Shown: one piece after another, positions 1 to 11,425 of the stretch | Position numbering within the stretch: position 1 is the first letter of the stretch | Layout of the letters: every line of letters begins with the position of its first letter | DNA from: Schistosoma mansoni | Lineage: Eukaryota > Platyhelminthes > Trematoda > Strigeidida > Schistosomatidae | Direction: 5' to 3' | NCBI RefSeq assembly: GCF_000237925.1 | Contig: NC_031496.1 | Span: forward strand, 7,675,801-7,739,800 | Length of the DNA stretch: 64,000 bases | The notes under the pieces: model-generated | What the model was told of the DNA's origin: nothing | Database searches by the model: none | Seen by the model: only the letters and a program-made list of their open reading frames with translations | Translations under genes and position numbers: made by a program

Positions 1-2092
1 TCGTGAGTTTGACCACAAACGAAGGCTGTTACATAATGAAATCGGGCAAAGCTTGCGTAAGGACCGAGAAGCCTGGTGGTCGGAGCGTGCTAACGAGATG
101 GAAGCAGCAGCTGCATCTGGTAACTGCCGGAAGCTCTTCCAACTCATCCGAGCCACTGGCAGCAAGAAGTCTGGTGTGAGTGAAACAATCCACGAGGATG
201 ACGGGATGCCAATCACTAACATCTCTCAACGTCTTGGACGATGGGCGGAATTTTTCGAAGGGCAGTTCAACTGGCCTGCTGCTCCGGCAACATCAACCAG
301 TTTGTCCTGCCCCCCATGGCCGGTGACGACTGATCCACCAAACGAGGCGGAAGTCCGCGAGGAACTCCAACTCTTGAAACGTTACAAATCACCGGGCCCA
401 GATGACTTACCTCTGGCTCCTTTTAAAGATAGTGGTGACTTTCTGACTAAGGAACTGACGGTGTTGTTTGCAAAGGTTTGGGAGCAAGAAAGTGTTCCAA
501 CATCATGGAATGAGTTGATAGTCGTCCCTATCTTTAAAAAGGGTTCACGTTGTTCCTGCAATAACTACCGTGGGATAAGTCTACTTCCGATTGCGTCCAA
601 ACTATTGGCTTCTATCATTCTTCGAAGGTTGTTTAAAACCCGAGAACGATTGACTCGCGAGGAGCAGGCTGGTTTTCATTCTGGTCGAGGATGCATTGAT
701 CACATCTTCACCCTCCGCCAAATGTTAGAACACCGTCATACTTATCGCAGGCCAACAATCGTAGTGTTTCTTGATATCAGGGCTGCCTTCGATTCGTTGG
801 ACAGGACTGTTCTCTGGGATTGTCTATTGAAGAAGGGTGTGCCTGAGAAGTTCATTAACATCTTAAAGGCCCTGTATACGAACACCTCAGGCAGAGTGAG
901 GGCATACAACCACCTTTCTCCCTTGTTCCATTCGAGCAGTGGGGTTAGGCAGGGTTGCCCAATCTCACCATCCCTCTTCAACTTTGCCATCGACGACATC
1001 CTGGAAACAGCTCTGATGGATGTAAGTAATGGTAGTGTGGATATGTTGCCTGGAGAACGACTTCTCGACCTCGAGTATGTGGATGATATTGTCTTACTGT
1101 GCGATAATGCCCAAGGCATGCAATCCGCACTTAATCAGTTGGCAATCAGTGTCCGCAGGTACGGCATGTGCTTTGTACCCTCCAAGTGCAAAGTACTCCT
1201 ACAAGACTGGCAGGATTCTCATCCTGCACTCACCCTAGATGGTGAGCAGATTGAAGTAGTTGAGAAGTTTGTGTATCTAGGTAGCTATATAAGTGCTGGT
1301 GGTGGCGTGAGTGATGAGATTCATGCACGTATAATGAAAGCCAGAGCGGCTTATGCCAATCTGGGCCATCTTTGGCGCCTTCGTGATGTTAGTCTGGCTG
1401 TAAAAGGTCGGACCTACAACGCGTCGGTGAGAGCAGTTTTGCTCTATGCTTGTGAAACCTGGCCTCTCCGAGTTGAGAATGTTAGACGTCTCTCTGTGTT
1501 CGATCATCGTTGTCTCCGAAGGATTGCTGACATCCAGTGGCAACACCATGTTAGTAATGCAGAGGTTCGGCATCGTGTGTTCGGGCGCAGAGACGATAAT
1601 TCAATTGGTGTCACCATCTTGAAACATCGACTTCGGTGGCTTGGACATGTTTTACGAATGTCGTCCCAGAGACTTCCACGTCGTGCATTATTTGCCGACC
1701 CTGGGACTGGTTGGAAAAAGCGGAGAGGAGGTCAGTGTATGACATGATGTGGTGGTATGAAAGAAAGCTGCAAAGGGCTAGCTTCTGTTGGTCCTTCACG
1801 ACTCCCTGGCTGGGGTCCGAGAGATGGTGCAAAACAGTGGCTAGAGACGTTATCAGATATGGCTCAGAATAGAAGCCAGTGGCGATCCTGCTGCAACCTT
1901 CTTTTACTTTCTACATAAAGAGTGGTTCTAACTTTCTTAACTGAAAGAGTCTCCTGGTTGTACATTTCAGTCCGCCTTATCTTTTCATCCCTTCTCTTCC
2001 TACTTTCATTATTTTGTGTGGCGCATATGTATCTGGTGCCCTTTTGTACTAATATATATGTGTTTAAATAAAATATAAAATAAAATAAAATA
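1..2092 (+). mobile_element. LINE family A (RTE-like), 3' part, cut by window edge
   Basis: A non-LTR retrotransposon that enters from the left edge. It holds the reverse transcriptase and C-terminal region, then a 3' untranslated part from about 1919 and a short A-rich tail of AAATA-type units ending near 2092. The same 3' end recurs in antisense at 8938-9806, which confirms where the element stops. The 5' end, endonuclease and target duplication lie outside the window. The RTE-like assignment rests on the overall RT and C-terminal pattern by eye. Confidence 0.9.
2..1918 (+). pseudogene. Reverse transcriptase of LINE A, 5' incomplete, one internal stop
   Basis: The frame is open from the window edge, so the first visible codon is not a start. 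It encodes the RT of a non-LTR element. Visible motifs in order are PIFKKGSRCSCNNYRGISLL (RT block 1), the AGFHSGRGCIDHI block, FLDIRAAFDSLDR (motif A with catalytic Asp), SSGVRQGCPISPSLFN (motif B), and LEYVDDIVLL (motif C, YVDD rather than the YADD of LINE B). The C-terminal region has LLYACETWPLR and RLRWLGHVLRM. A TGA at 1745-1747 interrupts the frame where the related copy at 8938-9806 reads TGG (Trp); the same frame then runs on to a TAA at 1916-1918 with family-like sequence. This copy is therefore probably dead by at least one nonsense change. It would act at its own RNA and target DNA in the nucleus. Confidence 0.88.
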
Positions 2093-2273
2093 CATAGTCG
2101 CTTGTCCTCACCTATGTTCTTCCTTCACTACTATAGGACTGACTGCTAGTATTCACATTTACAGTTTGAAGCTGTATATTAACAATTAGATTTCTGGCCT
2201 GATACCAGCTTATCAAATATTCTTGGTTGAAAGTGATAGGTTCGAATCTCTTCTCATAAATATGCAATTGTAT
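2093..2273. other. No gene seen
   Basis: AT-rich sequence between LINE A and a decayed SINE. A B-box-like string at about 2238-2249 (GGTTCGAATCT) hints at another SINE scrap, but nothing around it supports a call. Confidence 0.5.
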
Positions 2274-2480
2274 AGGGGTTTTGTGGAAATTGTTAAATTC
2301 TCACAATTTACATCATGAAATCATTTTAGTTAGACGTTCAATGAAAATCAGGAAGCACTGGATAGCTGTTTCGTCATATTGTGGAACTCCGCAACAGTAT
2401 ATATCACGACCCTTCCATAATTAGTCAAATCCGGGACCTTCCGTCTAATGGAAGCTGGTCAACCTCTAAATCACTGAATC
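2274..2480 (-). repeat. Type-1 hammerhead SINE, decayed
   Basis: Antisense copy of the common tRNA-headed SINE. The 3' part (ending in the complement of CACAAAACCCC) and the hammerhead segment near 2350-2400 are recognisable, but the CUGAUGA box is changed (reads TTGCGGA), so this ribozyme is probably inactive. Confidence 0.6.
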
Positions 2481-3107
2481 GGAATCCAGTGGTCCATGTG
2501 TCTAATTTCCATCAACTCACGATACTGCGCAAACATCTCTCATTGTCTGTAGTGGATAAACGTCTCAACCCTGGCATGGTTGAACACCACCGGTCGCAGC
2601 TTTTAACTAGAACTCTTGGAACTGGATCTAGAAGTCAACCACTACTACTCAAAGTATCATAGTCAAAGTTATTTAATCAAATTACTGGGAGACCAATTGT
2701 ATTTATAGATTTAAGTACATTATTACACTAAAAGTTTATTGGGGGATTTAAATGCTTAATTTGACTTTAAAGTGTCAAACGATTTTGCAGAAATTAAATA
2801 TTGTCATACTTTTCTGATCTACTGTTGTATAAAGAGACAAAAAAAAGATTAAGATGATAAAGTGAACAAATTCAAAAACCAAATATTTGCAAGCGTACAA
2901 GCAACTGTAACCTATACAAAAAAGGGCATGAGAACTCTAGTGCTTTTAGATGCATAAAGACGGTTTTTACTTACAGGTTGTCTACACCGCGTAGTGATAA
3001 TTTTTCTTGAGGTACGAATAAAGGAGACTGAATTATTAGTGATCTTTTAGACTAGGATACATAACAACATAGCCCAACAGACTACTGCTTGAGACTAGAC
3101 ACATATA

Positions 3108-3330
3108 GCCTCTTTGTGAGTAGTTCTTGGTGTATAAATCCCGCACTTCAAAGGTCCTACTGTCGTCGACAGAAATATATGGGAGGTAAGGTGTGTTAAT
3201 GTTAGTACTGACTTTTTCGTAAGAAGACAGCATCGCTGTAAATACTGGTTGACTGAGAGAAACACTTTACTGTCATCACATCCCAGTACAGTTAGGAGTA
3301 CGACTTCACCCTCAGAACTTAAGTTGATGT
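3108..3330 (-). mobile_element. Fragment of the LINE B 5' untranslated region
   Basis: On the minus strand this stretch translates in part to SEGEVVLLTVLGCDDSKVF, matching the LINE B leader at about 19190-19250 (SEGEVVLLTVQRCDSGKVF), and the match continues to the THKEAICV/THKKVVCN part. It holds only the leader, no coding sequence of the element. Confidence 0.75.
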
Positions 3331-3339
3331 TTTTAGTCT

Positions 3340-4060
3340 TACTGTTCTCCAACAATCTTGCCTGATATAATAAGACTAAAACAACGAGTTTTAGAGTTAA
3401 TATAGCCCGACTGGGTCATTATGATAATCAAGTCCGACTACTATGTCATCTTATTAGCTAATGTTAGGACTCAAACAGTACAAAACTTGGTTAATTTTAA
3501 AATATACATAAAACAAGGTAACTAAAAACTTGTCAAGGTACCAGTTAGCCTTATTAACGAAAATGCGAACCAACATGTAGTTCTCTTCTCTACAATTAAC
3601 AATTATTGAAGGCATGTGATACTCATAAATCACATGTTCCTCTACATATATTCAAAACAGAAGAAATCTTCGTGTCATAACTATAAAAATATTGATTTTG
3701 GTAAAAGGTTAAATAAGATACTAGTTAACATAAAACTGATTAAATGATGGCTGTCAACTATAAAAACCATCTCCCTAGAGAAGAAATTGAATTTTGTGAA
3801 TGAAACATATTTAACTCTTTGAAACGGTGGTGTATTATTGATGTCAATGTTTTGATAAATCAAAGTTACCGCCTCGACTTTATCCTTTACCAAATAAAAT
3901 GATATGCAATTTTTACTGAGATCACATGTGAATACTTGGAAAATATTGACAAAAATGAAGTTCAGGTTGTTTCCAAAGTCAGTATTTTAATAGTTGACAA
4001 CCCTTGTCTTTCTGAATTACTTCCACGTGTCATGTAGATTTCATTGCGACTGAGGTTAAA
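3340..4060. other. No gene seen
   Basis: AT-rich DNA. Only short open frames, no recognisable motifs and no repeat shared with the rest of the window that I could see. Confidence 0.45.
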
Positions 4061-4084
4061 ACCTCTGAAAAGAAATCACTGTAT

Positions 4085-4225
4085 AACTGATTGGTCACTG
4101 AGTAGTAACCAATGTCATGTTTGTCATGTCCTTGCAACTTGATTGACACAATTCGGTCAACACTAAGGACTTCACAAACATGACATTGGCCACTACTCAG
4201 TGACTAATCAATTGTAAATATATCT
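4085..4225. repeat. Inverted repeat made of two PLE-tail pieces
   Basis: Arms of about 37 bp at 4087-4123 and 4176-4212 (CACTGAGTAGTAACCAATGT against its near complement) flank a 50-bp centre. The arm resembles the CAGTGATCAAT tail segment found after the PLE remnant near 40410 and at 52815, so this looks like two such tails joined in inverted order. Confidence 0.6.
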
Positions 4226-4329
4226 CACTGCTACAGGTTAATTTCAGTCCGAATACCTCAGTGGTAAGTTCGCTGACTTAGAAGATGGGACCGAACCATC
4301 CATGGAGTATCGGTCCTCCCAATATTACA

Positions 4330-4385
4330 GGACTATCTTGCTTACGAGTCCAGAATTTCCTATCGACTACTCCCAACAGCTTTAC
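4330..4385 (+). repeat. Decayed PLE-type hammerhead segment
   Basis: The string CTATCGACTACTCCCAAC matches the outer stem that follows the ribozyme core in the better copies at 16058 and 52696, but the core boxes are not preserved. Confidence 0.35.
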
Positions 4386-4760
4386 AATTACTTGTCCATC
4401 TGAATATTTTCCTTAGATTTGTTGCGCGAATGAGCAACACTTTGATATCGAATGTGTTAGGATGGAGTGTTTGAAGTTGTTTTAGACTTATGTTTTGAAG
4501 TGAATATGAGGAACAAACATTGGCAAACTCAAGAAAAGCTATGAATAAATTGATTAGAGGATCAAGAGAAAATTTCAAATAAATATATTCCTATCGCGGT
4601 AACGTTATTTTTTATATTAATCGCCCTATGGTTTACATTATTCTGTTGTTGATATTCAGAACTGACTTCAATTGGTCTCTGATATTATATAGTCTCTTTG
4701 AATATATAAATAACTGTGTATTGATTGCACCATACCGGTTCTACAAGTTGGTAGCTGTCT

Positions 4761-4905
4761 AGACTCAGTAGCTTAGCAGACAGAGTATTGAATTCTAGAG
4801 ATAAGTACTGGGTTTAAGTATTCATATGAACAACAACACTGGGCTGATGATACGTCCAGCTGATGAGTCCCAAGTAGGATTAAATAGGCGTCTTGAATTC
4901 ACTCG
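4761..4905 (+). repeat. Type-2 (Smalpha-like) hammerhead SINE, decayed
   Basis: Starts with the tRNA-like head (GACTCAGTAGCTTAGCAGAC), has a B-box-like ACTGGGTTTAAGTA, then CAGCTGATGAGTCCCAAGTA, which is the CUGAUGAG box and stem II of the Schistosoma hammerhead. The GAAAC box is lost (reads TTAAATAG), so this copy should not cleave. Confidence 0.65.
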
Positions 4906-5459
4906 ACTGACACAATCTGAATCTATATACTCCACTAAATAACACGTATTCATTGAATTGGAGTAAACATTACAACATTAGTAAGTGACAAGTGATATAC
5001 CTTTAAATCAATGATAGTTACCAGACAGACAGCACTGTATGAAGATTAGAATGATACCCATAACCGTTACTCTAAAACAGGTTAATTCAGTCAGTAAACA
5101 CAGGACCTTTAAAAATGCCTGTATTGCTTCATTTTCACAGATTATTTACTGGATAATTTCATTACGTAATCAGAATAATCCACTGGCAACATGTCAAAAA
5201 AACACTAGTCTGGCGTGAACCAATTTAACCTTTTAAAAAACAAATGTCTAACTGACCTCAAAAGCAAGAATTATGGACAGAATCACTGATTTTACTAATG
5301 ATTATCATTATTGTCTAGTTGACCGTATAGTATGAATTAACGGAGAAGAGGTTATACAAAATTCATTCAATCTAATGTTAAATATATGAACACTATTTAA
5401 TTTATCAATGGGGAATACAGATGAATAATAATATTTGTATAAAACATCCGAGCGAATTC

Positions 5460-5736
5460 ATTTTTGTATTGGTCCATTGATGTTTAGAACTGTAACTAAT
5501 CAGTATCTCATTGGCATATGTGCATCTTGTGCGGATTGCCTTGATACTGCCTTCAGCCACAAGCATTATAAGTTGAGATAATGGTGGCTAGCAGTGGAAA
5601 ACAGGATGCACATTTCGTCCTATTTGGGACTTGTCAGCTGGATATACCTACATCCGAGTCAGTGTTCACTCAGAGACTCGGACCCAATACCGTTCTCTTC
5701 ATACGCTATCACGTTATCCATTTAGCTACTGAGTCC
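5460..5736 (-). repeat. Type-2 (Smalpha-like) hammerhead SINE with left arm
   Basis: Minus-strand SINE whose ribozyme segment lies at about 5591-5657 (complement of GGACGAAAT, then stem II). At 5460-5580 it carries the CACAAGCATTATAAG arm that in other copies lies on the outer side. The CUGANGA box reads CTGACAAG on the minus strand, one base off the core. Confidence 0.7.
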
Positions 5737-5869
5737 TGGTAGCCACTTGCTTGTGCAAGTCCCGGAGTGAACATAAACTCTGGGTTGCAGGTACATTCAG
5801 CTGACAAGTCCCAAATAGGACGAAACGAGCGTCCTGAACTCCACTGCTAGCCACCACCCATCTTTGCTT
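5737..5869 (+). repeat. Type-2 (Smalpha-like) hammerhead SINE, inverted partner
   Basis: Plus-strand partner of the previous copy, joined to it almost directly, making a large palindrome. It shows CAGCTGACAAGTCCCAAATA, GGACGAAAC and GTCCTGAACTCCACTGC, the order of a Schistosoma hammerhead, with the same one-base change in the first box as its partner. Confidence 0.72.
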
Positions 5870-6109
5870 ATAAAAAAACTGTAATTCAAGATCCCATTAC
5901 TACTAACAAGTTTGGTCCATATCAGATTAAATCTCTACAATTCTTTAATCCAGTATAATTTATACTTTTTTGTTATTGTACGTTAGCTCTTACTCATTAC
6001 TAGTAGGATTTCAAAACTCTTTCAATTTAGATAAATTGTTAAATGATTACCTGCCGCCGCATAGTGTGGTTGTTCATTTTTATCAATCAAATAATGTTTT
6101 ATTAAATTC

Positions 6110-6233
6110 TAGTTAGCGTTTTTTTAGCGAGTTAGTTTTCTACGTGATGGGGTCGCTAACCTCATGCCCAAAACTCCTCCTTTAACCGGGCTTGGGACCG
6201 ACAGTAACTCTAGAAGAGCTACAGGCGGAGTTA
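6110..6233 (-). repeat. Short dispersed repeat R4
   Basis: About 124 bp, one of four copies in the window (others at 18621, 33009 and 45272). Read on its own strand it begins AACTCCGCCTGTAG and ends AAAAAACGCTAACTAG, with a conserved GGTTAGCGACCCCAT in the middle. Family not recognised; it could be the end of a larger element. Confidence 0.7.
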
Positions 6234-6424
6234 ATGTTTTATTAAAGTTAGTTGTAATTATTATGAACTTGTTGTACGACTTATGATTCAATTATATTTC
6301 CTTTTATTATAATCAGCATAAAGCCTGACTCAAGTGTGTATAAATCCGAATTGTGAAATTTCACATTATCTATAGACAAAGAGAGAATTGTTAATTAAAC
6401 ATCCGGTATTCCGAAGTTAATCTC

Positions 6425-6745
6425 ATGATCATTTACGTTTTATCTACAAGTACTGTAGTGAATGAGAACACGAGTGGAGACAATCGAGTGTATTTGGGCA
6501 CTAAATTACAGAATATCTCATTAAAATCTGACAACCATACAGTAAACAGTTAATTTGCAATCAATCAATTGTCTCAATCTTGACCCTTCCTTCTGCAAAT
6601 ATCAGTCCATAGTCTCTGATTTGATTGTTCATGCATTTCATACCAATTGTGTTTCGTTTCCGTTCTTTCGTTATCGATCTTCTACTGAAATACATTCAAT
6701 GCCCGATCATCATTATATACTACTTATAGGGATATAAGTAACCCA
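6425..6745 (+). repeat. Dispersed repeat R5, copy 1
   Basis: About 300 bp that recurs in antisense at 36835-37115. Shared strings include ACAGTAAACAGTTAATTTGC and TCGATCTTCTACTGAAATAC. No coding signal is convincing. One end is a short palindrome-like stretch around CTTATAGGGATATAAG. Family not recognised. Confidence 0.65.
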
Positions 6746-8937
6746 CACCATAGTACAAGAAATAAAGGATAAATCAATATAATCACGATGACAATTAAAG
6801 CATGAAAGATGATTCAAAAGGTACAAGTAAAGCCAAAGGATAAAGTTAGGAATAAATTGAAAATTGCGACAAATAATTGTGTTATGTTATTCAACGTTTC
6901 CATCCTTTTGTCAGTCTGTAACTGTATCTGTCACCCGCACAATATGTTACTGACATTTTATCTAGTCAAGAGCAGGTTGTAATTACGTGATAAATCTTGG
7001 ATTGTAATAAACTACAAAAGCTGTCACTCAGAGAGAAGTCTGATCTGAGATTACGGTTGTTGTATAAACCTAACGCCCTCAAACAGACGGTTCAAATTTC
7101 AAGGCTGAATACTCGTGCCACTGATAAATCCTTCATATTAAAGACATGGATTTAGGACATAAGTGAACAATTGCTAATCATATGACGATTCTAGATAATC
7201 GACCCATAACTATCCTGCTAAGGATACGAACCCAGCTACATTTATTTTAGTTCAGGAAATCGGGTAGGATTATTAACAGTCATTTAAAGAGGGTAACTCA
7301 AATGCATGTACCCGAATTTATAATTGGTTACCAAATTACACAAAATCACCATAGATCTCTTAATTTTATCAGCTGCTAAGTGTATCAATATCTACATTCC
7401 ATAGTCCACAGTACAGTGATAAACTATGTTAAGCAAACCTTCAGGGCTCCTGATACGATTAATGATAAGTAGCCTAATTTCCTCTCGAAACTGTTTCAAA
7501 TGTCACTTTTTTGCAGTCTCTTTGAAGTAGGTATCTCCACAAAAGTGGGAAAGCTAAAGCAAGTATTTGGATATCAGGGTGAATTTATGGACACAAATAC
7601 TAACATGTGAGGTACGGCTAACCGGTATTTCTCATGCAATTCAACTGAAGTGGTTCTATCACAAAATCCAGTTACATACTGATAGTCAGATGACTTGACC
7701 AACTAAATACAACCTAATTATCAATGAATTGGAAGCAATCTTATAATTACGGCTACATAAGAACATCATGAAATAATGATTAAAAAATTTACTAACTAAT
7801 AAAAAAAATTTACTAGCCTATTTTGAACAATGTCTTAGTATTAAATTCCTACTCCTTACTCAGTGATATGGGTCATATACCACAAATCATTTACACAATC
7901 TAGTTTTCTTACAAAATATCACAAAAATCGCCATGGATTTTACGCTAAAATTGTTTGGATTTACTGCAAATTTCTAAAAGAAAAGTAAACTGATGTTTTT
8001 CTTTGGAATGCTCAAAAAAGGACCAAGTGTCATGACTACATTGTAAAGAGATTTAGTTTAGGTGAGTTACACAGCCTTCTTAGGAAACTATTGAAGAAAA
8101 TTTGGTATCAGTAACAAAGAGCCACAGAATTAGATAAAACTTACAGGGTTTAGATAATCTTTTATCAACATGTCATTTCTAGAGTCCACGAGACAACAAG
8201 ATAAGTCGCATGTCCGGGGAAGATACAGTTAAAATTATGATTTTAACTAAAGATCTCATCACGGTACAACGATTTATTCCAAAATCATTGGATCCATACA
8301 AAATTATTTGCTGCAAATAGGTTGAAACACTGTGCAACGTAACAAAACTACCAAACGGTACAGTCTATCTTGAACGATGGAAGTACGAAGAGTGAAGATC
8401 AACAAGAGGAAAGCCAAAAGGATGATAAAAGTAACAGTAAAATTGAGAAACTGAGTGAATGTGAGAGAAACGGTTAGAATGTAAAAATGGAGTAAAACGA
8501 GAAACTTGACAAGAACTAGAATAGTGAATAAGTGTACGGAAATATTACAGGTTTCCAGTTACATTACTTAGATTTAAACATTGATAAAAATTATGTAGCA
8601 GCAACCGAATACAGTTAACAAATAACCACTAGTCTTAGGGACTTGTTTATTGACTTTAATTAGAGGTTCAGACACAATTGCCACAAAATTTAAACACAGA
8701 AAAGGTGCACTTGGGCACAAAATACATATAAAAATATATTCAAACAGTTGACCAAACTACATCAGTACTGACAGTTGTAATGGCTATATCAAAAAGCTTT
8801 CAAGATGTTTTTAGGCAAAAACACGCAACGCTATGTAAATAACACTGCTTTCCCAAAGAACGTTGTCCTGTACATGCAACTTCATTCACACCACACGAAA
8901 TTCTAAAAGCCTATCGATGTGTAATGAACAGTAGTTT
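6746..8937. other. No gene seen
   Basis: About 2.2 kb of AT-rich DNA with no open frame of interest and no repeat I can assign. A B-box-like string near 7228 may be SINE debris. Confidence 0.45.
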
Positions 8938-9806
8938 TTATTTACTTGCTTTATTTGAACACATAAACATTGGTACAAGGGGGCACCAAATACGTGTGCG
9001 CCACACAATAACAATGAGGTTGTGAATAGATAATGTAAAGTGCGTATAATAAAAGAACAACAACGAAAAGGAACCAGTGGGTGAAACAATAATAATAATA
9101 ATAGTAGTGGGAAAAACAGTTCAGTTAGCAAAAATATGAGAGAGTATTATTCCAGTTAAAGAAGTTATGTTCATTTTTATAAAGAAAGTAAAAGACAGTT
9201 ACAGCAGGGTCGCCAGTGGCTTCTATTTTGAGCCATGTCTGATAGTGTCTCTAGCCCCGGTCTTGCGCATTCTCTAGGCCTCCAACCAAGAAGTCACGAA
9301 GGACCAACAGAAACTAGTCCTGTTCAGCTTTTTTCATAACATAACACCAAGTCATATACTGACCACCTCTCCGATTTTTCCAACCGGTCTGTGTCGGCAA
9401 GTAATGCGCGATGTGGGATTCACTGATACGGCGTCCGTAAAACATGTTCAAGACACCAAATTCGGTGTTTCAAGATTGTGACGCCAATTCAATTGTCGTT
9501 ATTACGTCCGAATACACGTTGCCGAACCTTTGCATTACTAACATGTTGCCACTGAATGTCAGCAATCCATTGGAGACAGTGGTGACTAGACACAGAAGGT
9601 TGTCTAACATCCACAACTCAGGTTTTGTAAGCATAAAGCAAAACTATCACCGACGCATTGTAAATCCGACAATCACAAAGGCGACAAAGATGACCCAGAT
9701 TGACAAGAGCCACTCTGGCTTTCTCTATATGTCAATTGGTCTCATCACTCACGCCACTCAGATGCACGAACTTCTCGACTACTTCTATCCGTTCACTACC
9801 CAGGGT
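8938..9806 (-). mobile_element. LINE A, 5'-truncated copy
   Basis: Antisense copy of the last ~860 bp of LINE A (1232-2092), from the region after the RT core to the 3' tail. The shared tail reads TTTATTTGAACACATAAACA on the plus strand at its left end. Relative to the left-hand copy it lacks about 24 bp in the C-terminal coding part, and it keeps Trp where that copy has a stop. 5' truncation is the usual outcome of LINE insertion. Confidence 0.88.
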
Positions 9807-9814
9807 TAAGGTTA

Positions 9815-11425
9815 ACAAGCAATTAACCAAAATCCCTGCTAGTTTTGGTGCAACTCTTAAAATCTCATAACTTGCAGACGTTTAACTACATACGAAATAG
9901 AGGAGTCATCCAGAACCACGGGATGATCCCATACGAGAACATGTAGCATTCCGAAAAGCAAATAACTATATACAGTCCTACGTCGCTTGCGTTACGCTGT
10001 GACCTAAACAGAGTACCTCAGGCAGGTCCGTAGAAAGTGGAATGACGACTAAAACTCCCTTCAGATTTCAAAACAAGAGTATTTATCTCGACCCGTATTT
10101 TTGGCATAAAAGTATTGACCCAATCCATACAAAGATTACTCAACCCAAAGTGTATAAACAGTAACATGACACCGGACACGTAGTTGGTGACACTCAACAG
10201 CACTCCTCCACCGCGGTACTAACCAAGTATCTCAAGCCATAGTTAGACCTGAATTGATGACTGGCCAATCCTCATTCCATTGGATCTACGGTTCACAAGC
10301 CATCATGGATGCTACATAGGAGGTTCATCGGCATAGATGGGAATGTGTCGACTATCCATTACACAACGCTAGTGCGACTCAAGCCGGTTAGATGAACACA
10401 GACCGAGACCCTACGTGACAGGTGACTAGGACTTATATGAGGGAATTTAAAGGATTATATTTGACTAGGATAAAACCGTTATTCTGCGACAGGAATTTTA
10501 GTTGTACACCTAATTTCGTAGTACATGAAGTATAACTTGGTCGTGATACATAGGATCTAAAAAATAAGTTTGCGACCGATACACCAACCCCTTTTACAAT
10601 GTAATAACGATTAACAGAATACGACGGAAAATCTTAAAATCGAAAAACCGTTTCTGTTGATTACTAGTTTTCCCAGAGTAGCCAATGGGTTTGGCACCGT
10701 GTGGTTGTGTCTAAAAACTGAAAAAAAACAAGTCTAATCGCCGTCATTTTCGTAACGTAGAAGACCGTGAGGTAAAAAACTATTCGGATAACTGTGTGAA
10801 TTTATAATTTTAGGGATTGAGACTACCCATTCATAGGATGTGCACAGAACTGACCTACTACACACGAAATACATGAGTATGCCCAACTTGAGATGAAGAA
10901 AAGTTCTTCATTCGGACTTCCATTAAGAATTAAAGGCTGAAAAACGGTCTATTCAGTAAAAATAGCTTTTAAAAAAGCACGACCTACTGGTGAAGAAATA
11001 ATTCTCGTCTTCACAAGCTAATAAGTTTTACTGCTCAAATGTACAGGATTTCTAATCACCAGCAGAGTTATGTCAAACCATGTAAACGCGGCAAGTACTA
11101 GAATAGCTTAAATAAACGGGAACCAACCTATCCAAGTTAGACAGAAAACGGCACCCATTCTCCATACCAACTTTTAATTTAAAAAACAATTAAAACGGAC
11201 AAATTTAAAGTCAAAATATGATTCATATTAATAAAGAATGATTAATTTACAAAGATAGTAGTCTGTAAAACAAACCTTAAGAATGAATTATTAAAACGAC
11301 CAATGTCCCCTTGATTCATAACCATGAACATTAAGTCCAGTAAAGTGATTAGGAGAATCATTTTTTACAGTAATCTGTGCAATGAATACGAAAGACATAT
11401 GATTAGATCGCTCATATATAAGCTA
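9815..11425. other. No gene seen; downstream side of the transporter gene
   Basis: Holds 9960-10430, which is a little richer in GC than its neighbours and could be old element debris, and an AT-rich part up to the transporter stop codon. I see no exon or known repeat. The part near 11425 presumably includes the transporter 3' UTR, but I found no clear AATAAA on the minus strand within 200 bases. Confidence 0.4.

Noticed and set aside
742-1573. Antisense open frames of 98 and 125 codons inside LINE A
   Set aside because: They mirror the RT coding frame; a similar antisense frame recurs in the other LINE A copy (9444-9809) only because the DNA is homologous.
8886-9131. 81-codon minus-strand frame rich in leucine
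   Set aside because: It is the 3' untranslated part and tail of the LINE A fragment.
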